Below, piece by piece: positions 1 to 8,579 of a stretch of DNA of 64,000 nucleotides (position 1 is the stretch's first letter; each line of letters begins with the position of its first letter). The stretch is from Corynebacterium bouchesdurhonense (lineage in GTDB: Bacteria > Actinomycetota > Actinomycetes > Mycobacteriales > Mycobacteriaceae): positions 237,757 to 301,756 of the forward strand of contig NZ_LT546026.1 in assembly GCF_900078305.2 (NCBI RefSeq), given 5' to 3'. Position numbers and translations under genes: made by a program. Under the pieces are notes generated by a model. That model saw nothing but the letters and a program-made list of their open reading frames with translations. It did no database searches and was not told the origin of the DNA.

Positions 1-365
1 TCGGGGTGCTCCCCGCCGAACAGGTCCTCGGGAGCATCCTCCGGCTCGGGCGGGAGCTCGGGCTCGGCGAACAGGTCCCGGCCGCGGGCGAGGCGGTCGT
101 AGCACTCGCGCGAGCTCAGCCCCATGCGCTCCTTGAAGTAGGCGTTGGCGTACTTGGCACCCACCAGCCTGCCGGCGCCGTCGCGCTCGGCCGTGTACGC
201 GAAGCTCGCGTCGATGAACGCCTTCGCATTCAACGCTGCCTCGAGGCGCTCCATCTCCTCGTGCACCTCGTGGAACTTGACGGCAGAGGGGTCGGCGAAC
301 ATGTCGCGGATCTGGAAGATCGCGTGCGTGATTGATGCGACGTGTTTCTGCAGCTCAGTGACCAT
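1..365 (-). CDS. HNH endonuclease / DUF222-type protein, N-terminal part only
   Basis: About 121 N-terminal codons are visible; the rest lies off the left edge. The ATG ending at 365 is preceded by a GGAGGGGAGG ribosome binding site. The segment VGAKYANAYFKERMGLSSRE followed by an acidic, proline-rich stretch resembles the N-terminus of DUF222/HNH nuclease proteins common and multicopy in Corynebacterium. The HNH motif itself would be near the C-terminus and is not visible, so function rests on family resemblance. The 158 bases to the next gene (366-523) are AT-richer than the surroundings and probably hold its promoter; I see no gene there. Confidence 0.65.
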   Translation of the reverse strand, partial: MVTELQKHVASITHAIFQIRDMFADPSAVKFHEVHEEMERLEAALNAKAFIDASFAYTAERDGAGRLVGAKYANAYFKERMGLSSRECYDRLARGRDLFAEPELPPEPEDAPEDLFGGEHP

Positions 366-700
366 ATCCGCCTCCCCTCCGGTGCCGTTTGTAGAAGTTG
401 GACATAACCCTAGAAACCGGACCCCACACCACTCGGCCTTATGATCGGCACTATAAACATAAATTAAAAAGTGTAACCAGGATCACATTTGCGCCACCTC
501 TCAGACCCCACCCGCCACAAAGGTCACGCCGCAAGCCGCCCCGCCACGCCGAGCAGCAGCCCCACGGCCTGCGCAAACTCCGCGTCGCTGAGGTGGGCGA
601 AGGACATCACGAAGCCGTCGCCGGCGGACCACAGCGTTTCCACCGTGCCGGCGGCGAGGCCAGCTGCCTGGAGGGCGGTGTCGAAGGCGGCGCGGTGCTC

Positions 701-728
701 GGGGGCGTCGAAAAGCAATTGCACCTCC
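701..728 (-). repeat. Partial dispersed GTCGAC element in pdxR
   Basis: GGGGGCGTCGAAAAGCAATT plus GCACCTCC: left arm intact, core GTCGAA. A diverged copy. Confidence 0.4.
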
Positions 729-1598
729 ACGCCGCTGGCCGCGGACATGCGCGCTTCTGCGCCCGGCAGCCGGCGCAGCGCGGGCAGCACCTCCGCCTCG
801 AGCACCCGCCGCCGCCTGGCCACCCTCGCGTGGGCCGCGCGCGCGGTCCGCCGCACCGCCCCGCTTCGCAAAAGGTGCGCGATGGCGCGCTGCGTCACCG
901 CACTCACGGGCATCCCCAGCACCTTGCGCACCTCCAGTAGCGCGTCGGCGCCACCGGCCGGCGCAACCACGTAGCCCGCCGAAAGCTCTTTGGACAAAAG
1001 CGTCGAGAAGGTCCCCAACGTGACCACGTCCTCGCCCAACGCGGCTAGTGGCGGCTGCGGGGCGATGCGGTATCGCAGCTCGGCGTTGAAGTCATCCTCA
1101 ATAAGCACGGTCCCGGTGGTGGCGGCCCAGTCGATCAGCTCGGCGCGGCGTGTCGCCGGCATGGATCCGCCGATAGGGTAGAGGTGCGCGGGAGTGACCA
1201 GCAGCGCGTCGAGGCCCGAGTCCAGCCGAGCTAGCTCCACGCCATCGGCGTCCGTGGCGCACCCCACCACCTCGTGCCCGGCGAGCGGGATCACGCGGCG
1301 CAGCCCGGGGTGCCCCGGATCCTCCACGCCCACGCGCAGCTCCCGCCCCAGGGACATCAGAATCAACAACAGTCCCTCGCGTGACCCGCCCGTCACCAGC
1401 ACGCGGGACGGATCCACGCTCACCCCGCGCGCCAACCGCAGGTGCTCCGCGATCGCGCCGCGCAGCTCGGGCTCGCCGGCCGGATCGACGCGCTGCCCGG
1501 GCGCCGCCGGTTCCGCGGCCGCCTCCCGCCACGCGCGCCGCCACGCCGCGCCCCCTATCGCGCCGATACCGCCCCCGGTCGGCCGCAGCGAGAGCGAT

Positions 1599-1630
1599 GG
1601 GGGAGCATTGCGCTTGTCGACGCCCCCTTC
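1599..1630 (+). repeat. Dispersed GTCGAC element in broken pdxR
   Basis: GGGGGAGCATTGCGCTTGTC plus GACGCCCCCTTC: exact core and both arms, about 25-100 bp from the frameshift. The most complete copy of the family in this window. Confidence 0.7.
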
Positions 1631-1952
1631 GCCACCAACCCAGGGGGGGATGTTATGCAGGTCCGCCACCGCCACCCACGCCCGCGGCGGCGGCCGCGAC
1701 GCGCAGCTGCGGGTGCACCCGCGTAGGCGCGCCCTGGGCGAGCAGCAGATAGCCCTCGCCCGCGAGCTGGTCGTAGGCGGCCACCACGGTGCCGCGGGAC
1801 ACACCCGCCTGCTGGGCAGCGGCGCGAGTGGAGGGGAGCTCGTCGCCGGGGGCGAGCACGCCGCTGGCTATGGCCGCGCGCACCGATGCGGCAATTTGCG
1901 CGGGGAGGGGCTGGGGGTTGCTGCGGGAGACGTCGAAAAGCATGAGCCCTCC

Positions 1953-1988
1953 AAACTGGTCCAGAGAAGTGGTGCCAAACTGGCTCTA
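1953..1988. promoter_or_regulatory. Candidate PdxR operators between pdxR and pdxS
   Basis: Two direct repeats, AAACTGGTCCA (1953-1963) and AAACTGGCTCTA (1977-1988), lie 24 bp apart with a related GAAGTGGTGCC (from 1966) between them, all within the 79-bp divergent intergenic region. They resemble the AAAGTGG-type motif I recall for corynebacterial PdxR. Direct repeats about two helical turns apart are typical of MocR regulators. Confidence 0.55.
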
Positions 1989-2022
1989 GGAATCTACCAG
2001 TGTCGGGTGCAGACTGATCTGT

Positions 2023-2898
2023 ATGGCTGACTTTTCTGAGCTGAACAAGCAATTCATCGGCGGCGTGATCATGGACGTGGTCACGCCCGAGCAGGCGAAG
2101 ATCGCCGAGGACGCAGGCGCCAGCGCCGTGATGGCGCTGGAGCGCGTGCCCGCGGACATCCGCGCGCAGGGCGGCGTGGCACGCATGAGCGACCCGGACC
2201 TCATCGAGGGCATCATCAACGCGGTGGACATCCCGGTCATGGCGAAGGCTCGCATCGGCCACACCTACGAGGCCAAGATCCTCGAGCACCTGGGGGTGGA
2301 CTACATCGACGAGTCCGAGGTGCTCAGCCCGGCGGATTACGTCAATCACATTGACAAGCGCGGCTTCACCGTCCCGTTCGTGTGCGGCGCGACCAACCTC
2401 GGCGAGGCGCTGCGCCGCGTTAACGAGGGCGCGGCCATGATCCGCTCCAAGGGCGAGGCCGGCACCGGCGACGTCTCCGAGGCCACCAAGCACATCCGCA
2501 AGATCAAGGCCGAGATCGCGGGCCTGCAGGCCATCTGGAACTCCAACCGCGACGAGCTTTACGTGGCCGCGAAGGAGCTCCAAGCCCCGTACGACCTGGT
2601 GGCGTACGTGGCAGAGCACGGCGGGCTGCCGGTGCCCCTGCTGGTGGCCGGCGGCGTGTCCACCCCGGCGGACGCGGCGCAGATGATGTACCTGGGCGCT
2701 GACGGCGTGTTCGTCGGCTCCGGCATTTTCAAGTCCGGCAACCCCGAGGCCCGCGCGAAGGCCGTGGTCAAGGCCGTGAAGAACTGGCAGGACATCGAGG
2801 CCGTCACAGAGGCTTCCCGCGGGCTGGGCGAGGCCATGGTGGGCATCAACGTCGCCGACCTGCCCGCGCCGCACCGCCTGGCGGAGCGCGGCTGGTAA
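2023..2898 (+). CDS. pdxS: Pyridoxal 5'-phosphate synthase, PdxS lyase subunit
   Basis: PdxS condenses ribose 5-phosphate, glyceraldehyde 3-phosphate and ammonia into PLP in the cytoplasm. The 291-residue product is full length and highly conserved: the catalytic lysine is in VMAKARIGH, the second lysine in [11 protein letters not shown], and the C-terminal phosphate site in [14 protein letters not shown]. Ammonia normally comes from the glutaminase PdxT, almost always encoded directly downstream. Here no pdxT follows; 70 bp later comes a convergent transporter gene. PdxT must be elsewhere, or PdxS uses free ammonia. Confidence 0.95.
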   Translation: MADFSELNKQFIGGVIMDVVTPEQAKIAEDAGASAVMALERVPADIRAQGGVARMSDPDLIEGIINAVDIPVMAKARIGHTYEAKILEHLGVDYIDESEVLSPADYVNHIDKRGFTVPFVCGATNLGEALRRVNEGAAMIRSKGEAGTGDVSEATKHIRKIKAEIAGLQAIWNSNRDELYVAAKELQAPYDLVAYVAEHGGLPVPLLVAGGVSTPADAAQMMYLGADGVFVGSGIFKSGNPEARAKAVVKAVKNWQDIEAVTEASRGLGEAMVGINVADLPAPHRLAERGW

Positions 2899-2903
2899 GA
2901 GGT

Positions 2904-2958
2904 CTAGGCGGTCGAGGCGGTAGCGGAAGCGGCCCCACCGCCTACATCCGCCGCCTAG
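2904..2958. terminator. Inverted repeat between convergent pdxS and peptide transporter
   Basis: CTAGGCGG at 2904-2911 is mirrored by CCGCCTAG at 2951-2958, with further GGCGGTAG/CTACATCCGCC complementarity inside. It lies between two converging stop codons, so it may terminate both transcripts. No clear T-run is present. Confidence 0.4.
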
Positions 2959-2968
2959 CCCCCGCCGC

Positions 2969-4453
2969 CTAGCGGATGTCCACGAACTTCCGCGCCACCC
3001 AGCGGCGGATGGCAACCAGGAACACGCCGAGCGCGATGGTGATCGCGGACAGGGTGAGGAAGAACGTGCGCTCAGCGGTTGCGTCGTCCGGGTTGTAGAG
3101 CGAGCCCAGCACGCCGGACAGCGCGGTACCCATGGACACCGACATTAGCCAGACCGCAAACAGCCGGGACTTGAACGCCAGGGGGGCGACCTTGGTGGCC
3201 AACGAGTTGCCCACGGGGGAGAGCAGCAACTCACCCATGGTGAACAGGAACAGAATCAGCACGAGCACCAGCAGCGGCGTGGACTGTTCGCCCTTGCCCA
3301 CGTACGGCAAGAAGATGAACAGGGACAGGCCGATGATGATGTTGGCCACGCCGAACTTGGTGGCGGAGGACCACTGGCGCTCGCCCAGTTTCGTCCACGC
3401 CGTGGCAAAGAGCGGCGCGAAGATGATGATGAACGCGGGGTTGAAGGATTGCACTTGGGCCGGGGTTAGCGAGAAGCCGAACAGGCTCAGGTCCGCGCGC
3501 TGGTCGGAGTAGACGGCCACCACCGTGAACTGCGACTGGAAGATGGCAAAGAACGCCACGGAGCCGACGAGGAGCGGGATGTAGCCGGTGAGGCGGGACT
3601 TCTCCGCGTCGGTGACCTCGGTGGATGCGTACATCTCGCGCAGCAGGACCACCGTCGCCACCAGGGCAACGGTGAAGACGACCCAGGACAGCCAATCCAG
3701 CGGCAGGATGCCGGTGGCCAGCAGGCCGACCAGCAGGAGCGCGACCGCGGCGACGCCCAGCCCCCACTTCGCCCACTCGGAGCGCGGAAGCGGGTTGGGG
3801 ACCTCGGAGCCGGCTGCGCCGATGGAAGACTTGCGCATCGCGGTGTACTGCGCCAGCCCGATGGCCATGCCGATGGCTGCCAGGCCGAAGCCCCAGTGGA
3901 AGCCCGCCATGCCCCACACCCAGCCGGTGACCGCGGGGCCGAGCAGGCCGCCGATATTGACCGCCATGTAGAAGATGGAGAAGCCGGCGTCACGGCGCGG
4001 GTCTTCCCGGCTGTAGAGATCCCCGAGCACCACCTGGGAAGCTGTCTTCACGCCGCCGGAGCCGATGCCGACGCACACCAGGCCGATGGCAAGTCCTGCC
4101 GCACCCGGGACCAGGGCGAGCACGATATGACCGATCATGACCAAAATCGCGGAGTAGTACAGGGTGCGTTCGGCACCGAGGAGACGATCGCCGACGAACG
4201 ATGCCACCAGCGCCATCATGTAGACGAAACCGCCGTAGGCGCCCACGAGGCTCAGGGCCGTGGATTGGCCAATCCCGAGGCCGCCCTCTGTTGTGGCGTA
4301 GTACATGTAGAACGCCAGCAGTGCCTGCATGCCGTAGAAACTGAAGCGCTCCCACAGCTCGATGCCGAAGAGGTTGGCTAGCCCCCAAGGTTGTCCGAAG
4401 AAAGTGCGCTCGGTCTGCGGTGCGTCCGCGCCGGGCGGGGTTTGGGTACTCAT
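2969..4453 (-). CDS. POT/PTR-family proton-coupled oligopeptide transporter (DtpT-like)
   Basis: The 494-residue protein has about 12-14 hydrophobic segments and the family signatures: FFGQPWGLANLFGIELWERFSFYGMQ at the N-terminus (the ExxER motif lies in LWERFSFYG) and FSIFYMAVNIGGLLGP (the PTR2 signature) near residue 160. It should import di- and tripeptides with protons across the cytoplasmic membrane. A TATTTT hexamer ends 6 nt before the ATG with no upstream Shine-Dalgarno, so the mRNA is probably leaderless. It is divergent from dop at a place where I recall the ATPase gene arc in C. glutamicum. Confidence 0.9.
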   Translation of the reverse strand: MSTQTPPGADAPQTERTFFGQPWGLANLFGIELWERFSFYGMQALLAFYMYYATTEGGLGIGQSTALSLVGAYGGFVYMMALVASFVGDRLLGAERTLYYSAILVMIGHIVLALVPGAAGLAIGLVCVGIGSGGVKTASQVVLGDLYSREDPRRDAGFSIFYMAVNIGGLLGPAVTGWVWGMAGFHWGFGLAAIGMAIGLAQYTAMRKSSIGAAGSEVPNPLPRSEWAKWGLGVAAVALLLVGLLATGILPLDWLSWVVFTVALVATVVLLREMYASTEVTDAEKSRLTGYIPLLVGSVAFFAIFQSQFTVVAVYSDQRADLSLFGFSLTPAQVQSFNPAFIIIFAPLFATAWTKLGERQWSSATKFGVANIIIGLSLFIFLPYVGKGEQSTPLLVLVLILFLFTMGELLLSPVGNSLATKVAPLAFKSRLFAVWLMSVSMGTALSGVLGSLYNPDDATAERTFFLTLSAITIALGVFLVAIRRWVARKFVDIR

Positions 4454-4459
4454 ATCGAT

Positions 4460-4509
4460 AAAATACGGCCCGCCGTATTCTCAGCCAAACGGCGGCGGCG
4501 CGCTAATCT
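4460..4509. promoter_or_regulatory. Divergent promoter region with AATACGG/CCGTATT inverted repeat
   Basis: The 64-bp gap between the transporter and dop holds a perfect 7-bp inverted repeat AATACGG-CCCG-CCGTATT (4462-4479). The minus-strand -10-like TATTTT (4465-4460) overlaps its left arm. For dop, TAATCT (4504-4509) ends 8 nt before the ATG. The repeat could be an operator acting on both genes; no regulator is assigned. Confidence 0.4.
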
Positions 4510-4517
4510 CGACTCCC

Positions 4518-6029
4518 ATGACGCGCTTCATGGGCACCGAGACCGAGTACGGCATCACCACGCCGTTAAACCCCGCCATTAGCCCGCTGCTCACCTCCAC
4601 CCACGCCGTGGTGGCGTACGCGGCGCTCAATACCGTCGCGCGTACGCGCTGGGACTACCGCGAGGAGGCACCGCTCAAGGACGCCCGCGGCTTCGACCTC
4701 CAGCGCTACCGCACGGTGCCGGTGGTTGACCCGAACGCGGTGGGCATCGCCAACGTGGTCACGGTAAACGGCGCGCGCTTTTATGTGGACCACGGGCACC
4801 CGGAGTACTCCGCCCCGGAGACGTCCAACGCGCTGGATGCCATGATCTACGACGCGGCAGGGGACCACTACCTCAACCAGGCGGCGCGCAGCATCCAAAA
4901 GCTGTGGGAGGAGCAGGTCAGCGTGTTGGAACGCCAGGAGCCGTGCCCGCCGGTGAAGTTCTACAAGAACAACGTGGACGGCAAGGGCCAGTCCTACGGC
5001 AGCCACGAGAACTACCTCTACTCGCGCCACACCGATTTCCAGGCGCTCACGCAGGCGCTCATCCCGTTCTTCGTCACACGCCAGGTCATCATCGGCGCGG
5101 GCCGGGTGGGTATCGGCCAGGCCAGCGAGCGCGACGGTTTCCAAATCTCGCAGCGCGCCGACTTCTTCGAGCAGGAGATCTCGCTGGAGACCACCTTGAA
5201 CCGCGGCATCGTGAACACGCGCGACGAGCCGCACGCATCGCCGGAGCGTTTCCGCCGCCTCCACGTCATCGTCGGCGATGCCAACATGAGCCAGTACTCC
5301 AACTTTCTCAAGCTGGGCATGACCTCGCTCGTCCTCGACGCGGTGGAAGCCGGCACCGGGTTCGGGGACCTCGCACTGAAAGACCCGGTGGCCGAGATCA
5401 AACGCGTGTCGCACGATCCCTCCCTCACCCACGAGCTTTTGCTTGCCGACGGCACCCGCGCCACCGCCATCGCCATCCTGCGCGAGTACCGCAGCCGCTG
5501 TGCGAGCCTGGTGGGGGATGGCGGCGGCGAAGGGGGCGTCGACAAGCAGGTGCTCCGGCTCTGGGGCGAGATCTTGGACGACCTTGAGCGAGACCCGCTT
5601 TCCACCGCGGACCGGCTGGACTGGACGGCCAAGCTGGCGCTGGTGCGCAGCTACCTCGACCGCGGCGTGGACATCGCGGACCCGAAGCTGAAGCTGATCG
5701 ACATTCAGTACGCGGACATCGACCCGGAAAAGTCCCTCTACCACGCGCTGGTGCGCAAGGGGCGGATGCGCACGCTTGTGGCGCCCGAGGTGATTGAGCG
5801 GGCCGTGACCGTGCCCCCGTCCGACTCGCGCGCGTATTTCCGAGGCACGGCGACGGCCAAGTTCGGGGAGGAGATCGCGGCCTCGAGCTGGCAGGGCATG
5901 CTGTTCAACGTGGACGGGCAACTCCACCGCGTGGACATGGACACGGTGGATTCCTTCACCGAGGCCGAGGTGGGATCACTTCTCGCCGGCGCGGAAACAG
6001 CCCGGGATCTCCTCGCCGGGTTAGGGTAG
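4518..6029 (+). CDS. dop: Deamidase of Pup / depupylase Dop
   Basis: Dop deamidates the C-terminal Gln of Pup to Glu and removes Pup from targets. At 503 residues it has family length and the glutamine-synthetase-like fold signatures: MGTETEYGI at the N-terminus (nucleotide/Mg site), KNNVDGKGQSYGSHENYL near residue 155, and NTRDEPH. I chose the ATG at 4518, preceded by TAATCT 8 nt upstream; a longer open frame to 4362 would run into the divergent transporter. Residues GEGGVDKQVLRLWGEI are written in part by a copy of the dispersed GTCGAC element (5530-5555). It heads the operon with pup and pafA. Confidence 0.95.
   Translation: MTRFMGTETEYGITTPLNPAISPLLTSTHAVVAYAALNTVARTRWDYREEAPLKDARGFDLQRYRTVPVVDPNAVGIANVVTVNGARFYVDHGHPEYSAPETSNALDAMIYDAAGDHYLNQAARSIQKLWEEQVSVLERQEPCPPVKFYKNNVDGKGQSYGSHENYLYSRHTDFQALTQALIPFFVTRQVIIGAGRVGIGQASERDGFQISQRADFFEQEISLETTLNRGIVNTRDEPHASPERFRRLHVIVGDANMSQYSNFLKLGMTSLVLDAVEAGTGFGDLALKDPVAEIKRVSHDPSLTHELLLADGTRATAIAILREYRSRCASLVGDGGGEGGVDKQVLRLWGEILDDLERDPLSTADRLDWTAKLALVRSYLDRGVDIADPKLKLIDIQYADIDPEKSLYHALVRKGRMRTLVAPEVIERAVTVPPSDSRAYFRGTATAKFGEEIAASSWQGMLFNVDGQLHRVDMDTVDSFTEAEVGSLLAGAETARDLLAGLG
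5530..5555 (-). repeat. Dispersed GTCGAC element in dop
   Basis: AAGGGGGCGTCGACAAGC followed by AGGTGCTCC: an exact 12-mer core (GCGTCGACAAGC) with a strong left arm and weak right arm, read in frame inside dop. Confidence 0.65.
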
Positions 6030-6033
6030 ACGC

Positions 6034-6222
6034 ATGTCGAACCAACAGCAGATTCACGGCCACACCGGCGGCGGGGACGACGCGGAGGGCACCCCGGCCC
6101 AGGCCGGCCAGGCGCAGATCAACACGGCGGGCACCGACGACCTCCTCGACGAGATCGACGCCCTGCTGGACACGAACGCGGAGGAGTTCGTCCGCTCGTT
6201 CGTGCAAAAGGGCGGGCAGTAG
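6034..6222 (+). CDS. pup: Prokaryotic ubiquitin-like protein Pup
   Basis: The 62-residue, acidic, probably disordered protein ends in Gly-Gly-Gln, so Dop must deamidate it before PafA attaches it to lysines of targets. The C-terminal half (DDLLDEIDALLDTNAEEFVR) is the coiled-coil segment that binds the ATPase ARC/Mpa and the ligase. TAGGGT ends 6 nt upstream of the ATG, suggesting an internal leaderless start within the operon, only 4 nt after the dop stop. Corynebacteria lack the 20S proteasome, so Pup is likely used for remodelling rather than degradation. Confidence 0.97.
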   Translation: MSNQQQIHGHTGGGDDAEGTPAQAGQAQINTAGTDDLLDEIDALLDTNAEEFVRSFVQKGGQ

Positions 6223-6225
6223 CTC

Positions 6226-7659
6226 ATGGCGCAGCCCGCGGCTCCGGGCGCGGCGCAGGCCGTCTACCCGCGCCGGATCATGGGGGTGGAAACCGAGTTC
6301 GGGGTGGCCGCCTACCGTGCTGGTGAGACGGTGCTCACCCCCGAAGAGGTGGCCCGCTATCTTTTCCGCCCGGTGGTGGCCGAGCACCGCAGCTCCAACA
6401 TCTTCACGGCGAACGCGTCGCGCCTCTACTTGGACGTTGGCTCGCACCCCGAGTTCGCCACCGCCGAGTGCGATTCGGTGACACAACTGCTCAACTACGA
6501 CAAGTCGGGCGAGCTCATCTTCAACCGCCTGGCCCGCCAGGCCGAGGAGGCGCTCGCGGCGGACGGGATCGCGGGGGATGTCTACCTGCTGAAGAACAAC
6601 GTCGACTCCCAGGGCAACTCCTACGGCACGCACGAGAACTACCTGGTCAGCCGCGAACTGGTGCTGAAATCCTTTGGAAAGCAGCTCCTGCCGTTCCTCA
6701 TCACCCGCCAGCTGATCTGCGGCGCCGGCATGGTCAAAAACGGCCAGTTTGTCATCTCGCAGCGCGCGGACCAGGTGTGGGAGGGCGTATCGTCTGCCAC
6801 CACCAGGACGCGCCCAATCATCAACACCCGCGACGAGCCGCACGGGGATTCGCGCCGCTTCCGCCGCATGCACGTCATCGTGGGCGACTCCAACATGTCC
6901 GAGCCCTCCTTCGCCCTCAAGGTCGGCTCCACCCTCCTTGTCATCGAGATGCTCGAGGCCGGCTTCGACCTCCCGGACTTCGAGCTGCAGAACCCGATCA
7001 GCCACATCCGCGAAATCGCGGCCGACCCCACCGGCACCACGGAGCTTGCGCTTGCCGACGGCACCTCCACAACCGCCCTCGACATCCAGCGGGCCACCCA
7101 CGCCGCCGCGGCGAGATGGCTGGAGGTCCGCCCCGACGAGGGCACCCCGAACGCGGAGATGGAGCGCATCGTGGACCTGTGGGGCCGCGTGCTCGACGCC
7201 ATCGGAGCACAGGATTTCTCGGGCGTGGACCGGGAGATTGACTGGGTGATCAAGCGCAAGCTGCTCACCCAGTTCAAGGACCGCCTCGGCGTGGACTGGG
7301 ACCACCCGAAGCTGGCGCAGATCGACCTAACGTACCACGACACCCACCCGGAGCGGGGCCTGTTCTACGTGCTTGAGCGCAAGGGGCTGGCGGCGCGCTG
7401 GACCACCGACGACGCCATCGAGCGGGCCGCCGCCGAGCCCCCGCAGACCACCCGCGCGGCGCTGCGCGGCCGCTTCCTCGAGGCCGCGCGGGCGGCGGGA
7501 GCCGACCACAACGTGGACTGGGTGCACCTGAAGGTCAACCGCCCCGAGCCGCGCACCGTGGCCATGCTCGACCCGTTCCTCACCTCCAACGCCGAGGTGG
7601 AGGAGCTGATCAAACAGCTGGGGGCGAAGCAGGGGGCCCAGCAGGGGGCACAGCCGTGA
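6226..7659 (+). CDS. pafA: Pup--protein ligase PafA
   Basis: PafA uses ATP to form an isopeptide bond between the Pup C-terminal Glu and a lysine of the target. The 477-residue product is a Dop paralogue with matching motifs: RIMGVETEFGV at residues 17-27, KNNVDSQGNSYGTHENYL near residue 125, and NTRDEPHG. The first 18 residues are an alanine/proline-rich extension; a start at the internal Met of MGVETEFG is possible. The gene begins 4 nt after pup, and its stop overlaps the pafB GTG, so it is translationally coupled. Confidence 0.95.
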   Translation: MAQPAAPGAAQAVYPRRIMGVETEFGVAAYRAGETVLTPEEVARYLFRPVVAEHRSSNIFTANASRLYLDVGSHPEFATAECDSVTQLLNYDKSGELIFNRLARQAEEALAADGIAGDVYLLKNNVDSQGNSYGTHENYLVSRELVLKSFGKQLLPFLITRQLICGAGMVKNGQFVISQRADQVWEGVSSATTRTRPIINTRDEPHGDSRRFRRMHVIVGDSNMSEPSFALKVGSTLLVIEMLEAGFDLPDFELQNPISHIREIAADPTGTTELALADGTSTTALDIQRATHAAAARWLEVRPDEGTPNAEMERIVDLWGRVLDAIGAQDFSGVDREIDWVIKRKLLTQFKDRLGVDWDHPKLAQIDLTYHDTHPERGLFYVLERKGLAARWTTDDAIERAAAEPPQTTRAALRGRFLEAARAAGADHNVDWVHLKVNRPEPRTVAMLDPFLTSNAEVEELIKQLGAKQGAQQGAQP

Positions 7660-8579
7660 GCGATACCGACGCCGTCCGCCGCCAGGTCAACCTCACCTTC
7701 GCACTGCTGGGCTCCAGCGGGGCGCGCAGCTCCAAGTGGGTGGCGCGCAACGTGGACGGCTACGAGGGCCGCACCCCGGACGCGCTCGCGCTGTTGCTGA
7801 AGCGCGACGTGGCCGAGCTGCGGTCCTTGTGGGTGCCAATCCATTTCGAGCACGGTGAGGTGTGGCTGAACAAGGAGCAGTACGAGCTCGAGCCGGTGGA
7901 GCTCACCGAGGCCGAGGCCTCCGCCGTCGGCCTGGCGGCCGACTTGGCGCACGGTGCGAACCTGGGCGCCTTCGCCCGCTCCGGGTGGACCAAGCTGGCC
8001 GCCTCAGGCGCGCGCCGCTCCTTCGACGCTCCCGCTATCGCCTCCATCTCCAACGACATCACGCGCCTCGACCCGCGGGTGCTGCAGCACATCCTCTACG
8101 GGGTGCGCCACCAGCTGCGCCTCTCCTTCGACTTCTTGCCGGCTCAGGGCGCGCGGGTGCAGCGCCGCCACGTTGACCCGTGGGGCGTGGTGCCCCTGAA
8201 CAACCGCACCTACCTGGTGGGGTGGGACGTGGACCGCGCCGCGGAGCGCGTCTTCCGCGTGCACAAGATCTCCAAGGTCGGGCGTGAGCGGGTGAGCGAC
8301 TTCCACTCGCCGACGGTTGGCGTGCAGGAGGTCGTCGAGAAGCTGCTGCGCGGAGAGATTGCCAACGCGCGGGTGACGCTCGAGCCCGGCGCCGGGGACG
8401 AGCTGGCCAGCCGCAGCGTCCGTGAAGGCGACGACGTGGTGTTGGACGGCGTCGAGCGGGACTGGCTCGTGCGCACCATCGCGAGCCTCGCGGGCCGGGT
8501 GAGGGCTGTGGAGCCGGAGGATGTGCGGCGCGACGTGATCGCGCTGCTCGAGCAGGCTGAGCAAGAAGGGGAGGCGTAA
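7656..8579 (+). CDS. pafB: WYL-domain transcriptional activator PafB
   Basis: PafB and PafC form a heterodimer that activates the LexA/RecA-independent DNA damage response in mycobacteria. This 307-residue protein has an N-terminal wHTH (residues about 5-60) and a WYL domain around NNRTYLVGWDVD. The GTG start overlaps the pafA stop (GTGA). Despite its name it is not needed for pupylation; the position is conserved across actinobacteria. Confidence 0.9.
   Translation: MSDTDAVRRQVNLTFALLGSSGARSSKWVARNVDGYEGRTPDALALLLKRDVAELRSLWVPIHFEHGEVWLNKEQYELEPVELTEAEASAVGLAADLAHGANLGAFARSGWTKLAASGARRSFDAPAIASISNDITRLDPRVLQHILYGVRHQLRLSFDFLPAQGARVQRRHVDPWGVVPLNNRTYLVGWDVDRAAERVFRVHKISKVGRERVSDFHSPTVGVQEVVEKLLRGEIANARVTLEPGAGDELASRSVREGDDVVLDGVERDWLVRTIASLAGRVRAVEPEDVRRDVIALLEQAEQEGEA

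Larger units (their letters stand above)
524..1943 (-). pseudogene. pdxR: PdxR-like MocR/GntR regulator, frameshifted
   Basis: Divergent from pdxS, as for PdxR, the PLP-responsive activator of vitamin B6 synthesis. The wHTH domain (MLFDVSRSNPQPLPAQIAAS onward, with GVSRGTVVAAYDQL) is read from 1943 and stops at 1653. The aminotransferase-like effector domain continues in a different frame, open from 1804 to 524. The change (one extra or two missing bases) falls in GC-rich low-complexity DNA around 1655-1700, just beside a copy of the dispersed GTCGAC element. In the effector domain the motif reads GTFSTLLSKELSAGYVV; fold-type I proteins usually have GTFSK, with that Lys binding PLP, and here it is Thr. 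This may be a true pseudogene or a sequencing error. Confidence 0.75.

Noticed and set aside
1653..1804. Programmed frameshifting in pdxR
   Set aside because: No slippery heptamer or pseudoknot is visible, and no PdxR is known to me to need it; mutation or sequencing error is simpler.
4566..5927. Very long open frames opposite real genes (for example antisense to dop, helY, gnd-DEAD and pflB)
   Set aside because: They are shadows in high-GC DNA: rich in His, Arg and Gly, no family motifs, no ribosome binding sites, and fully opposed to conserved genes.
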